This document shows positions 1 through 13,126 of a stretch of DNA of 64,000 nt, piece by piece. Origin of the DNA: Aldrovandia affinis. Taxonomy: Eukaryota; Chordata; Actinopteri; Notacanthiformes; Halosauridae. Positions within the stretch are counted from its first letter, which is position 1. Each line of letters opens with the position of its first letter. A program made the translations under genes and the position numbers. Location: contig JAINUG010000110.1 in NCBI GenBank assembly GCA_029706075.1, positions 1,025,213-1,089,212 on the forward strand. The letters are read 5' to 3'. Below the pieces are notes generated by a model, which saw only the letters and a list, made by a program, of their open reading frames with translations, did not search any database and had not been told where the DNA came from.

Positions 1-3000
1 GTTTTTTTTGTGAACAATATTTTATTGTTGTTCAGATGCACAATATGACTGGGAATATAATAATTACATTACCATAAAAATATTCAGGTTGTGCAGTTCT
101 TCTGGCCATACATGCAAGGTATGTATGAATATAAACATAACACACCTACATACATACATACTACATCTTCAATATATAAATAAATATTGCAGACAGTCAA
201 AATAATTCTGGTCCATGACTTAATTGTTTTGGAAACAGCTCCATATAGTTTTGCAGAGCATCTTTCAACAGTGGTCTGAAAATTGCATCAACCAGGTGTT
301 CATTGAATTGGAGTGGAGTATTTGGAGTAAACCATGCTCGAAGAATGGATCTCTTAGCCACTGTTAGAGCAGCTATAGCCTATGTGCTTTTAGGAAGCAC
401 TGGATCAATGATTATGATCTTGAATGCTCTATTGCCAAGAAGTGTGTGTGTGTGTGTGTGTGCGTGTGTGTACGCCTCAAGGAGTAACATGGACACTGAG
501 CCAAGGGAAATGTGAGAAAAGGTGCGGAGAGACGATTTAAAACACACAATTGATATTCTTTGAGGCCTTATTTCTGAATACATTTTTATTCATAATTTAA
601 CTTTTCTCCCCATTTGGAATGCCTAATCCTATTCATAGGCCTATCCCCTCACTGGGATAGCACAGAAACACATGCATTCTCCTCTGAAGTGCACGCTGCC
701 AGCCACCCCTTCTTTTTGCTCCGGCGCAATGAGTCAGGGACAACTGTACTGACAAAATACCCCTCCCTTCCTGTATTATTTATTGCTGACCACAGCTGGC
801 AATGGTACGGTCACGATGTGATATCAGTTCGTTGGGTGTGTCACTACACTGAAAACCAGTGCTTAAGTAGACACACTAAAATTACAAAATCCATTATGGT
901 GAAAAAAAGTATATATAATATATATATTATTATATTGGGGGAACAAATGTATACTCATATTATTATGTTGTTATTGATCATTGATCATTTTCAGTCCCTT
1001 TTCTTCTTTTAAAATTTCTGACTGTGGGGTGATATTCGGTAGCCCTAACCTGTCAGTGTCAGTTGGTTTCTCAGATAGATATTGATTTCCTGTCCCACAT
1101 TGTCGATTTATTGACATGAATACACACCCCCATGGTCACAACTAGATGTCATCTCAATTATCTAGGGAAACGTTACTTAAATCTGGCCCATGAACCCATA
1201 TTCAGTTCTGGTTTTCCTTTCTCTTAGCTAGGTAACTGAACAATTAGTGCAATTGATTGGCCAGAGTGTCTTCACACCTGACTCCCAAGGTAAAGGGAGG
1301 GTGGAGAAACAGCAGTGCTCAGCCCATGAGGGCCGTGATTTGAGTAGGGAGATCTCGAGAGTCTTAATGCTTCATTTTTAAGATTTGTTATGTCAATATG
1401 AGAAATGGATATAGAATTATTTTCATTAAAACATTTGTTATGCCTGTATAATGAAATAAAATGATTTAGTCAAATTTAAAAAAGATACTAATAACCTAAA
1501 ACAGAACAGAACTTCTTAGTATAAAACAGGCAAAATGATCATTTTTTATTTAATATTGCTTAAATACAAAATGTATTTTCTTTGAGCGGTTACTTTTAAA
1601 TACCAATTGTGCCTTAATTCGTCCGTTATATTCATTTTATATTCTATGTTGTTCTCAGTTATGATTCAGTAAGTCTATTATTTGTCACTATTTCATCTTA
1701 AAGACCACCCCTTCACTCTACTTGGGTCATTTTTATACAATTCTGTTCCTGAAAAAATTCTGTCAGCATCATAATAGTATATCCTTCAGTATTTCCATTA
1801 TCCTTCAGTGTAACGTACATCAAGACCCTCGTTCTAAAATTAGTACTACAACCGGAATGATGTTTGTGTATTTGTTGAAATTCCCGGTGCAGTGGGGAGT
1901 AGTGAACCGGATTCTAGAATCTCCAGCTCCATTTTCAGACCCTGCATCCCCTCTGCAGTGAGGGTTCCATCGCTATGGTTACGCCACACTTCTGAAGAGA
2001 TCAGAAAGCTGGTGATCCGCTGCTCACGTGTCCCGCTGCATCTTTTGATAATCTTGTGCGCTTTGAAGCAGACATTTTGTCACTCGGAACCCACATCCAA
2101 GAGGTCTATTTTATAGCCACTGGTTTGCAACATGACTGATTTCAAGATAGCTAGCTTGCTCCTGCGCTGCTTCGTGTTGGCAGAGTGTTTTGTCTCAAAC
2201 TGTGCTGAATGTAGAACATCGTGCTGAATAATGTGATGCTGTATTTGCAATGCAGCGCAAGATAGGAGGCTGGACCTTTGAAGTGTGCAGTTAATCTGAA
2301 AAACAAGCTGCACAACGTGTGGCGGAGAGTGATGTGTACACTCGGTGATGTGCACGCTATGCAGCAAAGCAGTATTTTTTTATTGCAAAATTGAAACCTG
2401 ATCTACCAGATGTTTTTTCATCAAAATGGTAAAATTATTTAATGGTGATACATTAGTTTTCAGTTCAATTCCAGATCAGAAATGCAATTTTACAATACGG
2501 TCATTTAACTTTACCTAACCAGCTTTGAGGATAGATTGATAAGTGACTGTTGCACTGTAGTGGCTCAATTCAATCATAGCACATGTGAGCATTAGCTCTG
2601 CACAGGTCTTACCGATAGTACAGCTTTCCTTTGATGTCACTAGACCTAGCCAGTTAGCAAGCCGGTCCAATTTGAATAAATTAATTTGAATAAACAACAC
2701 ACCTCACAGGGAATATGAGCCAAGCAGGATTTAAATAAGGTCCTTCTGAGTCTCAGCATTAAATTATGTTGATAGTTATTAGCTATTGAACCAGTGAAGA
2801 GAGAATCCTCCATTGCCCTGTTCTATTACATTCCATTATAGTCTCAGAAGGAGTGTTCAGTTTCCCTCATGGTTACTTGTCTTTAGGCATGACAGACAGG
2901 AGATGAGAAGTTAATCAGATCATGATGAATGAGAACGGCCATTATCACGCTAACCAGTAGAAGTGGAGACTTCCCAAGGGACCGCCACAAAATTCTGTGA

Positions 3001-3300
3001 AGCAAGGATTTGTCAAGGCACGTATTGAATATTGCTAGGTATTGTCAGATTGGTGTTTTCTCCTGAATAACTATAATAATTGACATGTGTAAAGCTTTCC
3101 AGCTTATGAAGTACTGTCCAGTGGAGGTGCAAAGCACTGAATGACTACTGTCCCTGATTATCCCTTGTATTGCCCTGTGAATTACCCAGAAACCACTGTG
3201 AGTGTGGGCAAGGAGCATGTCATACGTAAGCTTAAAAACATACATAAAAACCTTGTTCCGTTCCAAACTGTAAATAGACTGTTATTTGCAGGTTTGACTG
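1..3300. other. upstream intergenic or far-5' intron DNA
   Basis: AT-rich sequence in which I see no supported gene. The short open frames lack recognisable protein similarity and splice-consistent partners. It holds a TG microsatellite at 442-471 and scattered low-complexity stretches. Ankyrin-G genes in other vertebrates have several alternative first exons far upstream, so this could be intron of longer transcripts, but nothing here proves that. Confidence 0.5.
442..471. repeat. (TG)n microsatellite
   Basis: A run of TG dinucleotides with one C interruption. It produces artefactual VCVCVC and HTHTHT reading frames on the two strands. Confidence 0.9.
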
Positions 3301-3479
3301 CATACCGCATATGTTAAGTGAAAGCGTGAAGTGCAGCATATGGGTTTGCCGGTGTATGGCACAAACATATGCCGACACCGCTCGATTGTGGTCGGAAGGT
3401 ATCCGGGAGACCTGAAACCGTTCCCAATCTCAGAATGAGTTATCGCACGGCATCGATCCGATGAATCAGGCTTGTGAAA

Positions 3480-4224
3480 CTGAGTGAAAGTGTTATTTAT
3501 GCCATCGGTGCGGAGGGGGGGAAGGAAGGGGTGTGCGACTCGGGAAGCGATCGGTGGTCCCGCCGTCAGCCGGGCTTGGCCGCAGAGCCCTACAGAGACC
3601 GCAGCGCTTTAATACCAGGGGAAATGCGCCCAAATCCTCCTAAGCTCTGCCAGTTGATTTTGCGTGCGGCGCCCCTGCTATGGCTGATTTGTTCCTAATA
3701 GCGGCGGGTGCCTGACAGAGCCCGGCTGGCTGTGGAGCGCATTGTGGAGAAAAGAGCTGATAAGCAGGATGACAATAAGGCTCGCGCAGGACACAGATTC
3801 CAGGCTGGGAGGCCAGCGGGGCCTTTTGCATAGCATCTGATTCCGCTGCTATTTTGGTTCCCCTCTGCATATCATGATTACATGCACCCCTGAGTGACTA
3901 GCGCCTACAAATATGGTAAGTCGTGATGTGATCCCGAGCCGGGACATTGCTGGGGCTGTGTGGAGCGTGGGGGCGTCCGCCATAACGTTAGCTCGCCGGA
4001 CTTTGTTGACAGGGAGACAGAGTCGGGTTTATTTTGCAGGGGGAGCAGGGAGTGTCCTCTGTTTGCTTCTTTTCAGAGAAAAAGATAAGCACCGGAACTC
4101 CTGTTTGCTTTCCCCCCCCCCCCCAGGCAGGTATTTTTAGTCCTGACATAATGTCCCTCTCCACTTCCCAATCCCAGCGCTAGCTAATTGAATACTCGGG
4201 TTTCACTCTTGACTGCGGGGAAAA
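3480..4224 (+). promoter_or_regulatory. ank3: GC-rich putative promoter/5' UTR region of ank3
   Basis: Base composition changes here from AT-rich to GC-rich with several CpGs, ending at the candidate first coding exon. I see no convincing TATA box close to the start codon, as expected for a CpG-type promoter. A poly-C run lies at about 4112-4125. At 3913-3915 an ATG is followed directly by GTAAGT, a strong donor that could be a separate start exon. The promoter role is inferred from composition and from the phase-compatible exon that follows. Confidence 0.4.
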
Positions 4225-4260
4225 ATGGCAGTGGAGGAGGGAGCAGAGTTCCCAGCTCCA
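4225..4260 (+). CDS. ank3: ank3 candidate first coding exon
   Basis: Twelve codons (MAVEEGAEFPAP) end at a strong GTAAGT donor in phase 0. That joins in frame to the exon at 11164, which starts SDSNASYL. The ATG sits in a good context, with A at -3 and G at +4. Ankyrin genes use several alternative short N-termini in front of this same second exon, so a short unique leader is expected. I do not recognise this leader in a known protein. The evidence is phase, donor strength and the GC-rich setting, so it may be wrong or only one of several starts. Confidence 0.5.
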
Positions 4261-7200
4261 GTAAGTGGCTTTTTAAATCCTTTTTTACCTTTACGATCAG
4301 CATCGTTTGCTAACGTGCGTGAATGGGACTGTGAGGCTAGGACTTGCAGTTTTAAGTTGACTTATTACGAGCGGGGGAATTGTTTGACAGATTTGGATAA
4401 CTGATGCAGACTATTGCTCGGTCAGTCGTTTACAGGGTCGCGGGCGTAACTTGACTGCATTGCATTGGCGCATTGTCTGAATGGGGGAGAGGACATTTCA
4501 GCTGACTGGGGAGAACCGGGTGAGAGGAAACGCTTGTGAAGGATTATCAATGTTCTATGCTTGTTTCTTAGTTCAGGCAGTTTACAAATGAGTTAAGACG
4601 CTTCCGCGCTCTGACTCGCAAGCCACCTGACCTTGGATGCGACATGGCGCGTGGTGGGGGGTTGGATAAACAGTGCTGAGGTTGTCTAGGTGCTTGTTGG
4701 AAATATCCTAGGGACAGGAGAGTACTGTCAGTGGGAGGGATGAGGGTTTCACTTTGGGTTGGCAGGAGGGCAGGGAAGGTGAGATTGGAGCACTGTAGAC
4801 GTGTGAAAGGGTCTCGATTGAGCATGTGCTGACCTTGAGAAAACACCTTCCGGGGGTCTCTACGGCAACACCGATGCTCCTCAGATATGTCCGATGTATG
4901 GTGTTACAAACAACTAAAAGCCTGCTGGCTAACAAATCCAGGCTTTCTTGTTCTGTACTCGCAGCTAGGAGTTCTCAGCAAAAAATTTACTGCCAAAAGT
5001 TCCATTGCCTTGTAGCAATTTGCATATATGTTGTATATATTTAATGTCCTGTTCCCTCTGGTTATATGTTTTCCGGAAGCATTAGAATGCTTATTCTGGT
5101 ACATTTTTTGCTTAATGAAGCATTTTTCCATTCCCTTTGTTGGTTTTGTTGGTAGAAATACAGTACAGCTGTGGGATTTGCAAATCCCTCCCATATGATA
5201 CCTGGCTGTTTACAATATACAGTATGTGTATGAGAGCTAATCCTGAAATCATAGGATTGGCCTGCCAATCACAAGAAAGGAACAATATCTACAAGTCCCT
5301 TTTTATATATATTTTTTTGCCGGAGGCATTGTGGTTCTCCACAAAAGTGACTGTGAAATGTGTACTTTCTGAGTGGCAGGGTATTTAACCCTTGTCAAAG
5401 CTCTTAAAGTGTGATGCTCTTGAAATGGTATCTGTTCTGTAGCCTAGTTGGAGGAAATTGAGACGAGCCCTTTATCCTTTCCCTTTGTCTTTGACTCGGG
5501 ACAGGTTCAGCCACAAAGAGAGAGAACAACAGTAATACATCCTGCTAAAGCAGTGTACGGCCTGTGCTAAGGCTCCTCAGCATCTCTGGTGTCAGGTTAC
5601 CGATGTGCAGGGAGTCGTCCAATGAACGAAGGAGTCCGTCGAGCTCAGCCGAGGGCCAGGGCCACGGCCTAAGAAGACACATCAGCTGTCGTGCCCAAGC
5701 AGAGCCCTGCCCAGACATGGCGATGCGTTCTGTGACACGCGCGTGCTGATGGCTCAGGCCGGCCCTGCCCTGTTCGCACAGATTGTTATTGGAGCATTCT
5801 CACACCGTGTGGATTAAAAGGGCACACGTGTGCTGCACTGTGTCAGTCAGCACCTTTTCTCTGCGGGCTCGACGCCTGACCCACAAAGTCATTTCCCTTC
5901 AGCCGCAGGCATTATCAACCGAGACAATGAGGCATAATCTCCTCGCCGGGCCTTTCTGCTCAGTGACCACTCGTGTAGGTAAAGGGAAAGGCGCAGGTAG
6001 GTCCACAGGGAGGCGCATAACTGGATTGACTTCCCCAAAGCTGCAGGGGCCCCTGGACATAATAATTAAATGACTCCTTCCGGAGTGCAGTGTAATTTTT
6101 CACATATCTACAATGGTAACCAATACGCAGAAGTGTAACTGACAAGAATGGGCAGAATGCCTTTTTGATGCACGCAGGAGGGCCCCTGTGCATGGGTGCA
6201 TTTATACAAAAGCTGCGTACAACCAATGGTCCGAAATCAAACTCAGGACCTCATCTCAGAAGCGTGAGGGACATTTTACTAGCCACGGCGTACCGGGGCC
6301 TCCTGAGGGACATTTTACTTCAGAGGGCCTCCACTTCAGAGCCACCGAATGTCCTGGCCGAAAACCCTGCTGAATGCAGTTCCTGTACAGCCCCTCTCAG
6401 TATAGTAGGAGCGTATTGTAAAGAAACTGAGGGCTCCTGTCATGTTGAGTGATAAAATGAATCTGGTGGGCATTTTCAGTGAAACTGAGATGACCCCGGT
6501 CAACACGGTCATGCTTCACTGTCACCTTTATACAGTGATGATGCAGGGGGGGACATGCGCTCTGCAAACGATGACAAACACAATAGCTGGTCAAATGAGC
6601 TCTTGTGTCAGTGAGTAATACTAGCCATTTGCCAAACTCGCTGTACTGTGTTTTTGACAAGTAATGTGAAAATACAAATCTTATCCTTGTCTTGTAGTCT
6701 TTGGTAGACACATTGTTTTAGCCCACATTGCTACTTTAGTATACAGTTAATCTTTTAAATATACTGTTTTTAACTTCTTATTCTGCCCCATTTTTCTTTA
6801 TTCCCTACTTTCGAATGCCCAATTGTAATCATAAACCCATCCCATAATTGTGACCAGTTCTGCATCGCCTCATGGGACTCAGTCAGCACGGGCATGGTCA
6901 GGGTCAGGGTTAGATTCAGGACTGCACCTAAGGCTCAGTGCTTGAGCTGGCAGCACCACCCTCAAACCGAATATAAAACACCGGCTCTTGATGTATTAAG
7001 ATGCATGACAGAATAGCTTTAGATAAATTACCGTGGCCCTGTCTCTTTTTAAATTTTATCTCTCTCTCTCTGTTCACTCTGCGGTCCATTGCTCTTCCCT
7101 ACAGGCTGTCTGTGATCAATGCTTCGTTCTGTGACTCTGGCTTGGTGCGCTCCGTCCCCTGGCAGTGGTTTGGGGCTGATACTAACGGCGGCTGGAGATT

Positions 7201-10200
7201 AATGTGACAATGCGCTGGCCGCTGGTCTCTGGGTTTGAACTAAGCCTTTCGTCCGCTCAAATCTGGGGGCGTCTTTGCCTGTAATGCTACCGAGCTGAGG
7301 ACATGACGGGAAGCTACAAAAACGTCTCTGTGCAGTGACTGGATGCCTCACATCCTGATCCCTCTGAAAATGAGTATGTTCTGAGTAAAAGTCAAACACA
7401 GCAACAAAAATCTATCAAATAAAGAAGAATGCATTTTCCAGCAAAATACATCTTATCATTCGACTTGACTTGATCTGTCAGCTAGGAACTACGTTTTAGC
7501 TAGGACTGCTGCACAACAGGCTTACGTTAGCTCCCTCTTGGCGGTTTAGTATGAGAACAGTCCCAAGTGGGACTCGGTAATGGAGAGTGGAGATGAGGAG
7601 CAGAGGTTGAATCTCTTTATTCATTGGGCAAGTGGAGGACTGGGACCTTGCACAGAAGTGCCCTACTGCAGAACCCTGCAATAAATTAGTCTTGGGCTTT
7701 AGAAAATAGGTCTGTATTTTTTGATGATGCAGGGACATTGTTGGTTATGCTATTGTTTTATATATATTTATAATCACATATTATTCTGGCACATTTCACT
7801 ATGCAAACACAATATCGATGGAGCATATGTCACTTTTAAATTATGAATGAGGAGGCTCGCTTTAAAATGTCAGTGGGCTTGTCTTTCTGTGAAGATTGTT
7901 TTTCAGTCCGCCAGACGTCCTGTCATGTTAGTCCTGTACTGTACATTTCCTCACGTCTCCAATGCAGCTGTAGAAACCAGGGAAAAGAAAGGGGATCCAT
8001 CGGCATGCGATGTGAGAACCCCCAGCATCGGGTTATTTTGGTCAGGTCCAGATACCGGGCTCCTGCGTTCAGGAGTTCAACGAAAGTGAGAGTGTGTGTG
8101 CGATCTTTCTGTGTGTGTTTGTGTGTGTACGCGCATGTGTCTGTATGCAGTGGCCATGGGTGTGTCAGGGATCGACACTACAGCATTGCAGCACCGGCAG
8201 TGGCCATCGCCCTCCTACACCCCCCCTCCCCTCCCTTTGCCTCCACTGACAAAGCGAGATGGCTAGCTGGAGGACTTCAGACACAGCCACGCCTTTACAC
8301 GGTCACTTACTCATCCAAGTGTCTCAATGTGATTTCCTTGCATTGCAATACAGTATATTTGATCTTCCTTCTGTTTTGTTTAATTGTTTAATTCAGCGTG
8401 AATTCCTTTGAGAAACGGGTGTGCTCATCATGTGCTACTGTTTACTGGTTAGGCAATCTCACTGTCCCATACTGCAGTAGAAACCATACATGTCAGGTTT
8501 TTAAATTTATTTTTAAATTTGTTTTATTTCCTGTTGGAAGTGGCTGTGCAACTCACCTAGAACATTTTTCAGCAGATATTTGGTAAATGTAGTATTCCTG
8601 GTTTCGGAAGTGATTTAATTGAATATTTAATCTTAGACTTAACATGAGAGAAAAATCTGAGCCCTCTCCCTAAATTATCTGGTCTGGAGATTATGACATC
8701 CAATTTCCTTAGCTTCATATTCAGCATTAGCGTCAATTAATCTTATTCCTCCGGGCTCAATCCACAAGCTCTATGTGACTAATTTCTCCCCACTATTTTA
8801 ATTTGTGACGTTAAATCCTTTTTTTTCAAGGAAATGATTTTTCTCCACCCTAATTGGATGGTTTCACACATGCGTTTCAACGCACATGAGAGCCTTGCCA
8901 GGATAAATTTACCACATTCAGTTGTTACCGGCCTGTCAATGTATGAAAGTGTCTCTGGGGGGGTGAGGGGTCACATGTCACCTGCTTGCAATCAGTCCTG
9001 CCGTGACCCTGCAGGTGTCCTGCCAACCACAGAGATGCAAAAGAATCCAGGCCGTTACATAGTGTATTCATCATCATGTCCCAGGATACAGCCCCCAATA
9101 ATTATGCTCTTGACATTCAGGAAATCAGGCACCATTGCACCAACTGACAGCCTTCCGCTCTGAGGGAGGACAGATCTCCAGGGCTTCTGTCCCATTATGT
9201 AACTCCAAAGAGCAGCTGTTTGGCGTGGGGACCGTGTGTGTGCTCGTCTCACCGTGCGCACACATTTGCACTGCTGTGTATGTAATAGCCCCATCGGGGG
9301 AGAACACCAACCTGAAACGCGTTATGAGCAAGGATATGCAGGTTTTTGGGCAGGTTAGTGGCCGTTTCTGCATAGGTCCGGTCCCTTTTTAGTTCTGACA
9401 TATTTTGCAGCAATAACTTTAAAGGGAGAAATTACGCTGACATGGACTCAATGCATGAATATGGCAAATTGTTGGAGATATACGATTTGAAGAGATTCTT
9501 TCTCAAGTTTTGGTCATTGAAGTCATTGTTCTCGAGAATTCTTGATTATGGAAACTCACTTCATCTCAGTAAGGTGGGCAGGGTCAGCCATTCAATGGGT
9601 TATTCTAGAATCTAGATGATAAAATTACAGTCTGAATTAGCCAGTCAGTGCTGGAGTGGAGCCAGCAAGCTAGCCCTCCAAATAGAAAGGGCAAGGTTAT
9701 CCAGTGGATCAAGACAAAGCAACTAAAATAGCCCACGAGGCCCACCACGTCTGTCTATCCTCTGCAGCACCTGCCAATTAGAGAGACACTCCAGTAAAAA
9801 CAGAAGAAGCTGGCTGTCAACTTTCAGACACAGCCAGCAATAGGTGAGGAGAGACATGACTTTAAAGACACCATTTTTTTCCTGCATCCAAGTAAAAATA
9901 AAAAATAAATTATTTCCGTGGCCCCTCTCAACTTTATTCCCGTGTATCAAGCCCCAAGGGATTGTTCTCTCTCAATGTCGCTGGTTGAAATTTGGACGAT
10001 TGCCTGGCTCGTTAAAAATGAACTCCTCGCCGGTTGGCCGCACTGCAGTCCCGAGCCTGAGGAAAAGGAATCTTCCCTGGAACAAACGCTGGCGACGTTA
10101 GCCAAGGTGAAGCCGGGGCTCGCTAATGCCGTGGAATTCCCCCCTCCAGCCAGGAGAGTCCATTCCACCGCCTCTCTGGCCCCTCCTCCAATGCGCGCTG

Positions 10201-11163
10201 ACATTTTCCTATCCTCGCCGGTCCTCCACAAGCATCCCACACATTTAACTTCATAATCGAATGGATTTCCTGCTGCGTACTCCTGCATGCTGCACGTCTG
10301 CTTTTACAACAGATATTGCGAATGAGAACAGACCTGGGGGTGGGCTCAGTGCTCACTATGACTATGTCCCCATGTGTTTTCTTTAGTATATATTTTTGGT
10401 AAAACAGCCAGAATTTGGGCCCAGGTCCAGGGATAACATGGGAGACCGCTGGGGGGGTGTAAACTCTCTTATCACCTGAAAGTGCAGAGGGAGGAGGTAG
10501 TGCACATGGGCTACTCTATCAACATCTCTGTACAATAGCATTCCACATTGGTGTCATCTCGTCTCGCTGGTTAATAGCTTCCAACCTGCATATTAAGTTA
10601 TCAGTTTGGACAATTCCTTACACAAAAACATTTTACAATTTCAGAAACCTGCAACCATAGTTACGGTGGTTTTGTAGTTATGGAAGTAAAGTAGCTCTTG
10701 GATGAATTCATGGCACAAAGTCGATAACAAAGTACGCTGTATCAGTTCTAGACCATAATTGTGTTGTAATTTGTATTAACATTAAGGAGTAAAATGAGAT
10801 AATTAGATAATCTCTCAGCTTTATTCACTTCACATGAGGAAGCAGCAGAACAAATACTTTCATTGCAACCCCGCACAGAGAGAAATGGTAATAAGTGGCG
10901 TCAGTATGTACCGGATATTTCTTATCTCTAGCCTCAAGCCTCTGTGGCTTACTCCTCACACGGCAGAGGCTGAAGTTCAAAAACATTAAAGGCACCTACT
11001 GTCTGCCACTGTCTGAATTTCATATCCTTGTTTTGTTGCTGGGGAGCAGAAGCAACTATGAATCTCAAGGTTGGCTTTGTTTCTTTGTTTCACCACAAGC
11101 CTTTGGTAGAGAGTGAAAAACATGCTTTAGTGGAGTAATCTGACTGGGTCTTTTGTCTTGTAG
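4261..11163 (+). other. ank3: ank3 intron 1 (about 6.9 kb)
   Basis: Largest intron in the window. No exon-like segment of ankyrin type was found. It contains poly-T, TG-rich patches at about 8090-8130 and moderately GC-rich stretches at 5590-5780 and 9990-10200. No recognisable genes. Confidence 0.6.
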
Positions 11164-11265
11164 TCTGACAGCAATGCCAGTTACCTGAGGGCGGCCCGGG
11201 CCGGGAACTTGGAGAAGGCCCTTGACTACCTGAAGACGGGGGTCGACATCAACATTTGCAACCAG
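11164..11265 (+). CDS. ank3: ank3 exon 2: ANK repeat 1
   Basis: 34 codons, phase 0 at both ends, between a TTGTAG acceptor and a GTCAGG donor. It encodes [14 protein letters not shown] and ends DINICNQ. This is the first ankyrin repeat of the membrane-binding domain. The cysteine in INICNQ corresponds to the palmitoylated Cys70 of mammalian ankyrin-G, which is needed for plasma-membrane targeting; that role is family knowledge. At 102 nt it has the length I recall for the equivalent exon in mammals. Confidence 0.95.
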
Positions 11266-13027
11266 GTCAGGAGACCTCCGGTCAGAGCTGTTACACACTA
11301 GCATGCACACAAGAACACGCTCATTACAAACTCAATCTCTGGCGGGAATGGATAAAACATTTATGTATTGAAATTTTGCCCTTTCTCTTCATCATTCTTT
11401 ATTTAAGGTAGGCTTTTCATTGAAGCTACCTTCACTTTGCAGTCAGCAAAGCATTTGGGACTACTATATAATATATATATATATGAAATTTGTTAATTTA
11501 CTTGTTTGCATTAATTGGTTTAGTAAATGCATTGCGCACGTAAGATAAGGTAAATGCATACAATATATAGCCTTGATGTTTTTTGACACACACCAATTCA
11601 AAGCATCTTTGACTTTAATAATAAAAATCCCCTTAAAAGGTAGGAACTAAAAATAGGAATCCCCCTTGTTTTTCTGCATGGCAGTGAAAAGACTCTAAAA
11701 CCCAATAACCAAGCTAATGATGTTCTTTTTTCAGGGCTCCAGACATTTGTTTTTCCAAGTAGTGCTTGCAAATTTGGTAGTGTAATCTAAACATTTGGTA
11801 GCGTAAGTAAAATCTTCAGTCATACCATAGAAATTGACTTTTATTTGTACATTTTAGATGCATTTTACAATAAGTAGTCACTTTCATCAATAGCCTGTGG
11901 CCATGATCTGTAGTTTGACTTCCTAGCCCTCTGCAAACTTAATTACCAACCTTGTGCCACATGTTTTACAATACACACAGTGCATTGTGTTATTCCTATC
12001 CTTATCATGCTTTAACCACGTAAACTCCTTCAGTCATCCCATAGGGCCAGGGTTCCTAAACTCCCTGTGTATGCTGTGACAACCGTAATTGCAATCTCTC
12101 AATGCCAATTTTTGTCTGAAACAGATATTTGTGTTACCAAATGAATAATACAGAATGAATATTCTTTGTCAACTTGAGGACTTTTAATAAGTCAAATCAG
12201 TTCTCAGACAACTAATGCTTTCATTTTCTATAATTTGCTGTGGCAAATGAATCCTCTTGAGAGGTTACATTTTATGCGATTTATTGATAGACCTACAGGT
12301 TATATCAGTGAAGTCCTAAATGTTGAAAGTGTGGACACCTGGTCATTGAAATTAAACAATTTGTGAAAAATGAATTAAAAGTTCAAAGACTAAGCAAAAT
12401 TTTTATATGATATGTTGTAGTGAATTTGGGAGGCAGCAATCAGCAATCTATAGCTAATCTGACTAGCTAGCTCTTTCATTACTGGCTTGCTACACATAAC
12501 GTGAAACTAGTTGGCTAGCTTGTAAACTGTGCTATATATGATTTGACCAGCTTGCTAGCTAATGTTGGTATGTATGCTTGTGATTATGGACTGGGGTAAA
12601 CAAGGTCAGTTGTTGATTTCAGCCTGAAGGAGAAGCCATAGGTACATATGTTGAAATCCAATCTATGTACTGTTTGTCCATGGACTGTAGGTTAGTGCCC
12701 GCGCTGCATAGACCCCTTGATCATTGGTCATGCACAGTCGCACGTGTGCCTCCAACTGATTTTTTGGTCGACCTGCAAAAACATTTGGTCGCATACAACC
12801 AAATTGGTCGCAGTCTGGAGCCCTGTTATTTAGTTTGGTGTTCCATAATACTGTGCCACCATTGCAGTCAATGTCTTGGTTGTTCTTGGAGGCATTTTAC
12901 AGTTAAACATTATACATTATATATATCTGTAACCAGCATGATGTGCCTCAACAGAAACTGTACTTTTTATGCAATTGTGAGCCACAGTGTCTCTGTGACC
13001 CTTGAATGTGTCTCTCTCCCTCCACAG
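11266..13027 (+). other. ank3: ank3 intron 2
   Basis: AT-rich intron, largely occupied by a candidate hAT-like element with inverted ends (11732-12825). A GCTAGC-rich low-complexity patch lies at about 12440-12570. No other feature seen. Confidence 0.6.
11732..12825. mobile_element. candidate non-autonomous hAT-like DNA transposon relic
   Basis: The ends are a 13-bp perfect inverted pair: CAGGGCTCCAGAC at 11732-11744 and its reverse complement at 12813-12825. More similarity, with ATTTGG and TTTTTGCA blocks, follows inside both ends. A CAGGG start is typical of hAT-superfamily ends. The flanking 8-mers do not form a clean duplication and there is no transposase frame, so this would be an old, internally deleted copy. 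Confidence 0.5.
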
Positions 13028-13126
13028 AATGGGTTGAACGCTCTTCATCTTGCTGCAAAGGAGGGCCATGTGGAGGTGGTTGCTGAGCTCATTAAGCTTG
13101 GAGCCAATGTGGATGCGGCGACCAAG
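13028..13126 (+). CDS. ank3: ank3 exon 3: ANK repeat 2
   Basis: 33 codons, phase 0/0, with a TCCACAG acceptor and a GTAAGC donor. Encodes [14 protein letters not shown] and ends NVDAATK, a canonical ANK repeat with the LHLAA helix motif and the G-H turn. Matches ankyrin-G and ankyrin-B repeat 2. Confidence 0.97.

Noticed and set aside
7843..8391. 182-codon plus-strand open frame
   Set aside because: Contains TG-repeat-derived cysteine/valine runs, no family similarity and no splice-consistent partner.
10018..10101. Start exon candidate within intron 1 (ATG followed by MNSSPVG)
   Set aside because: Its frame closes at a stop before any convincing donor.
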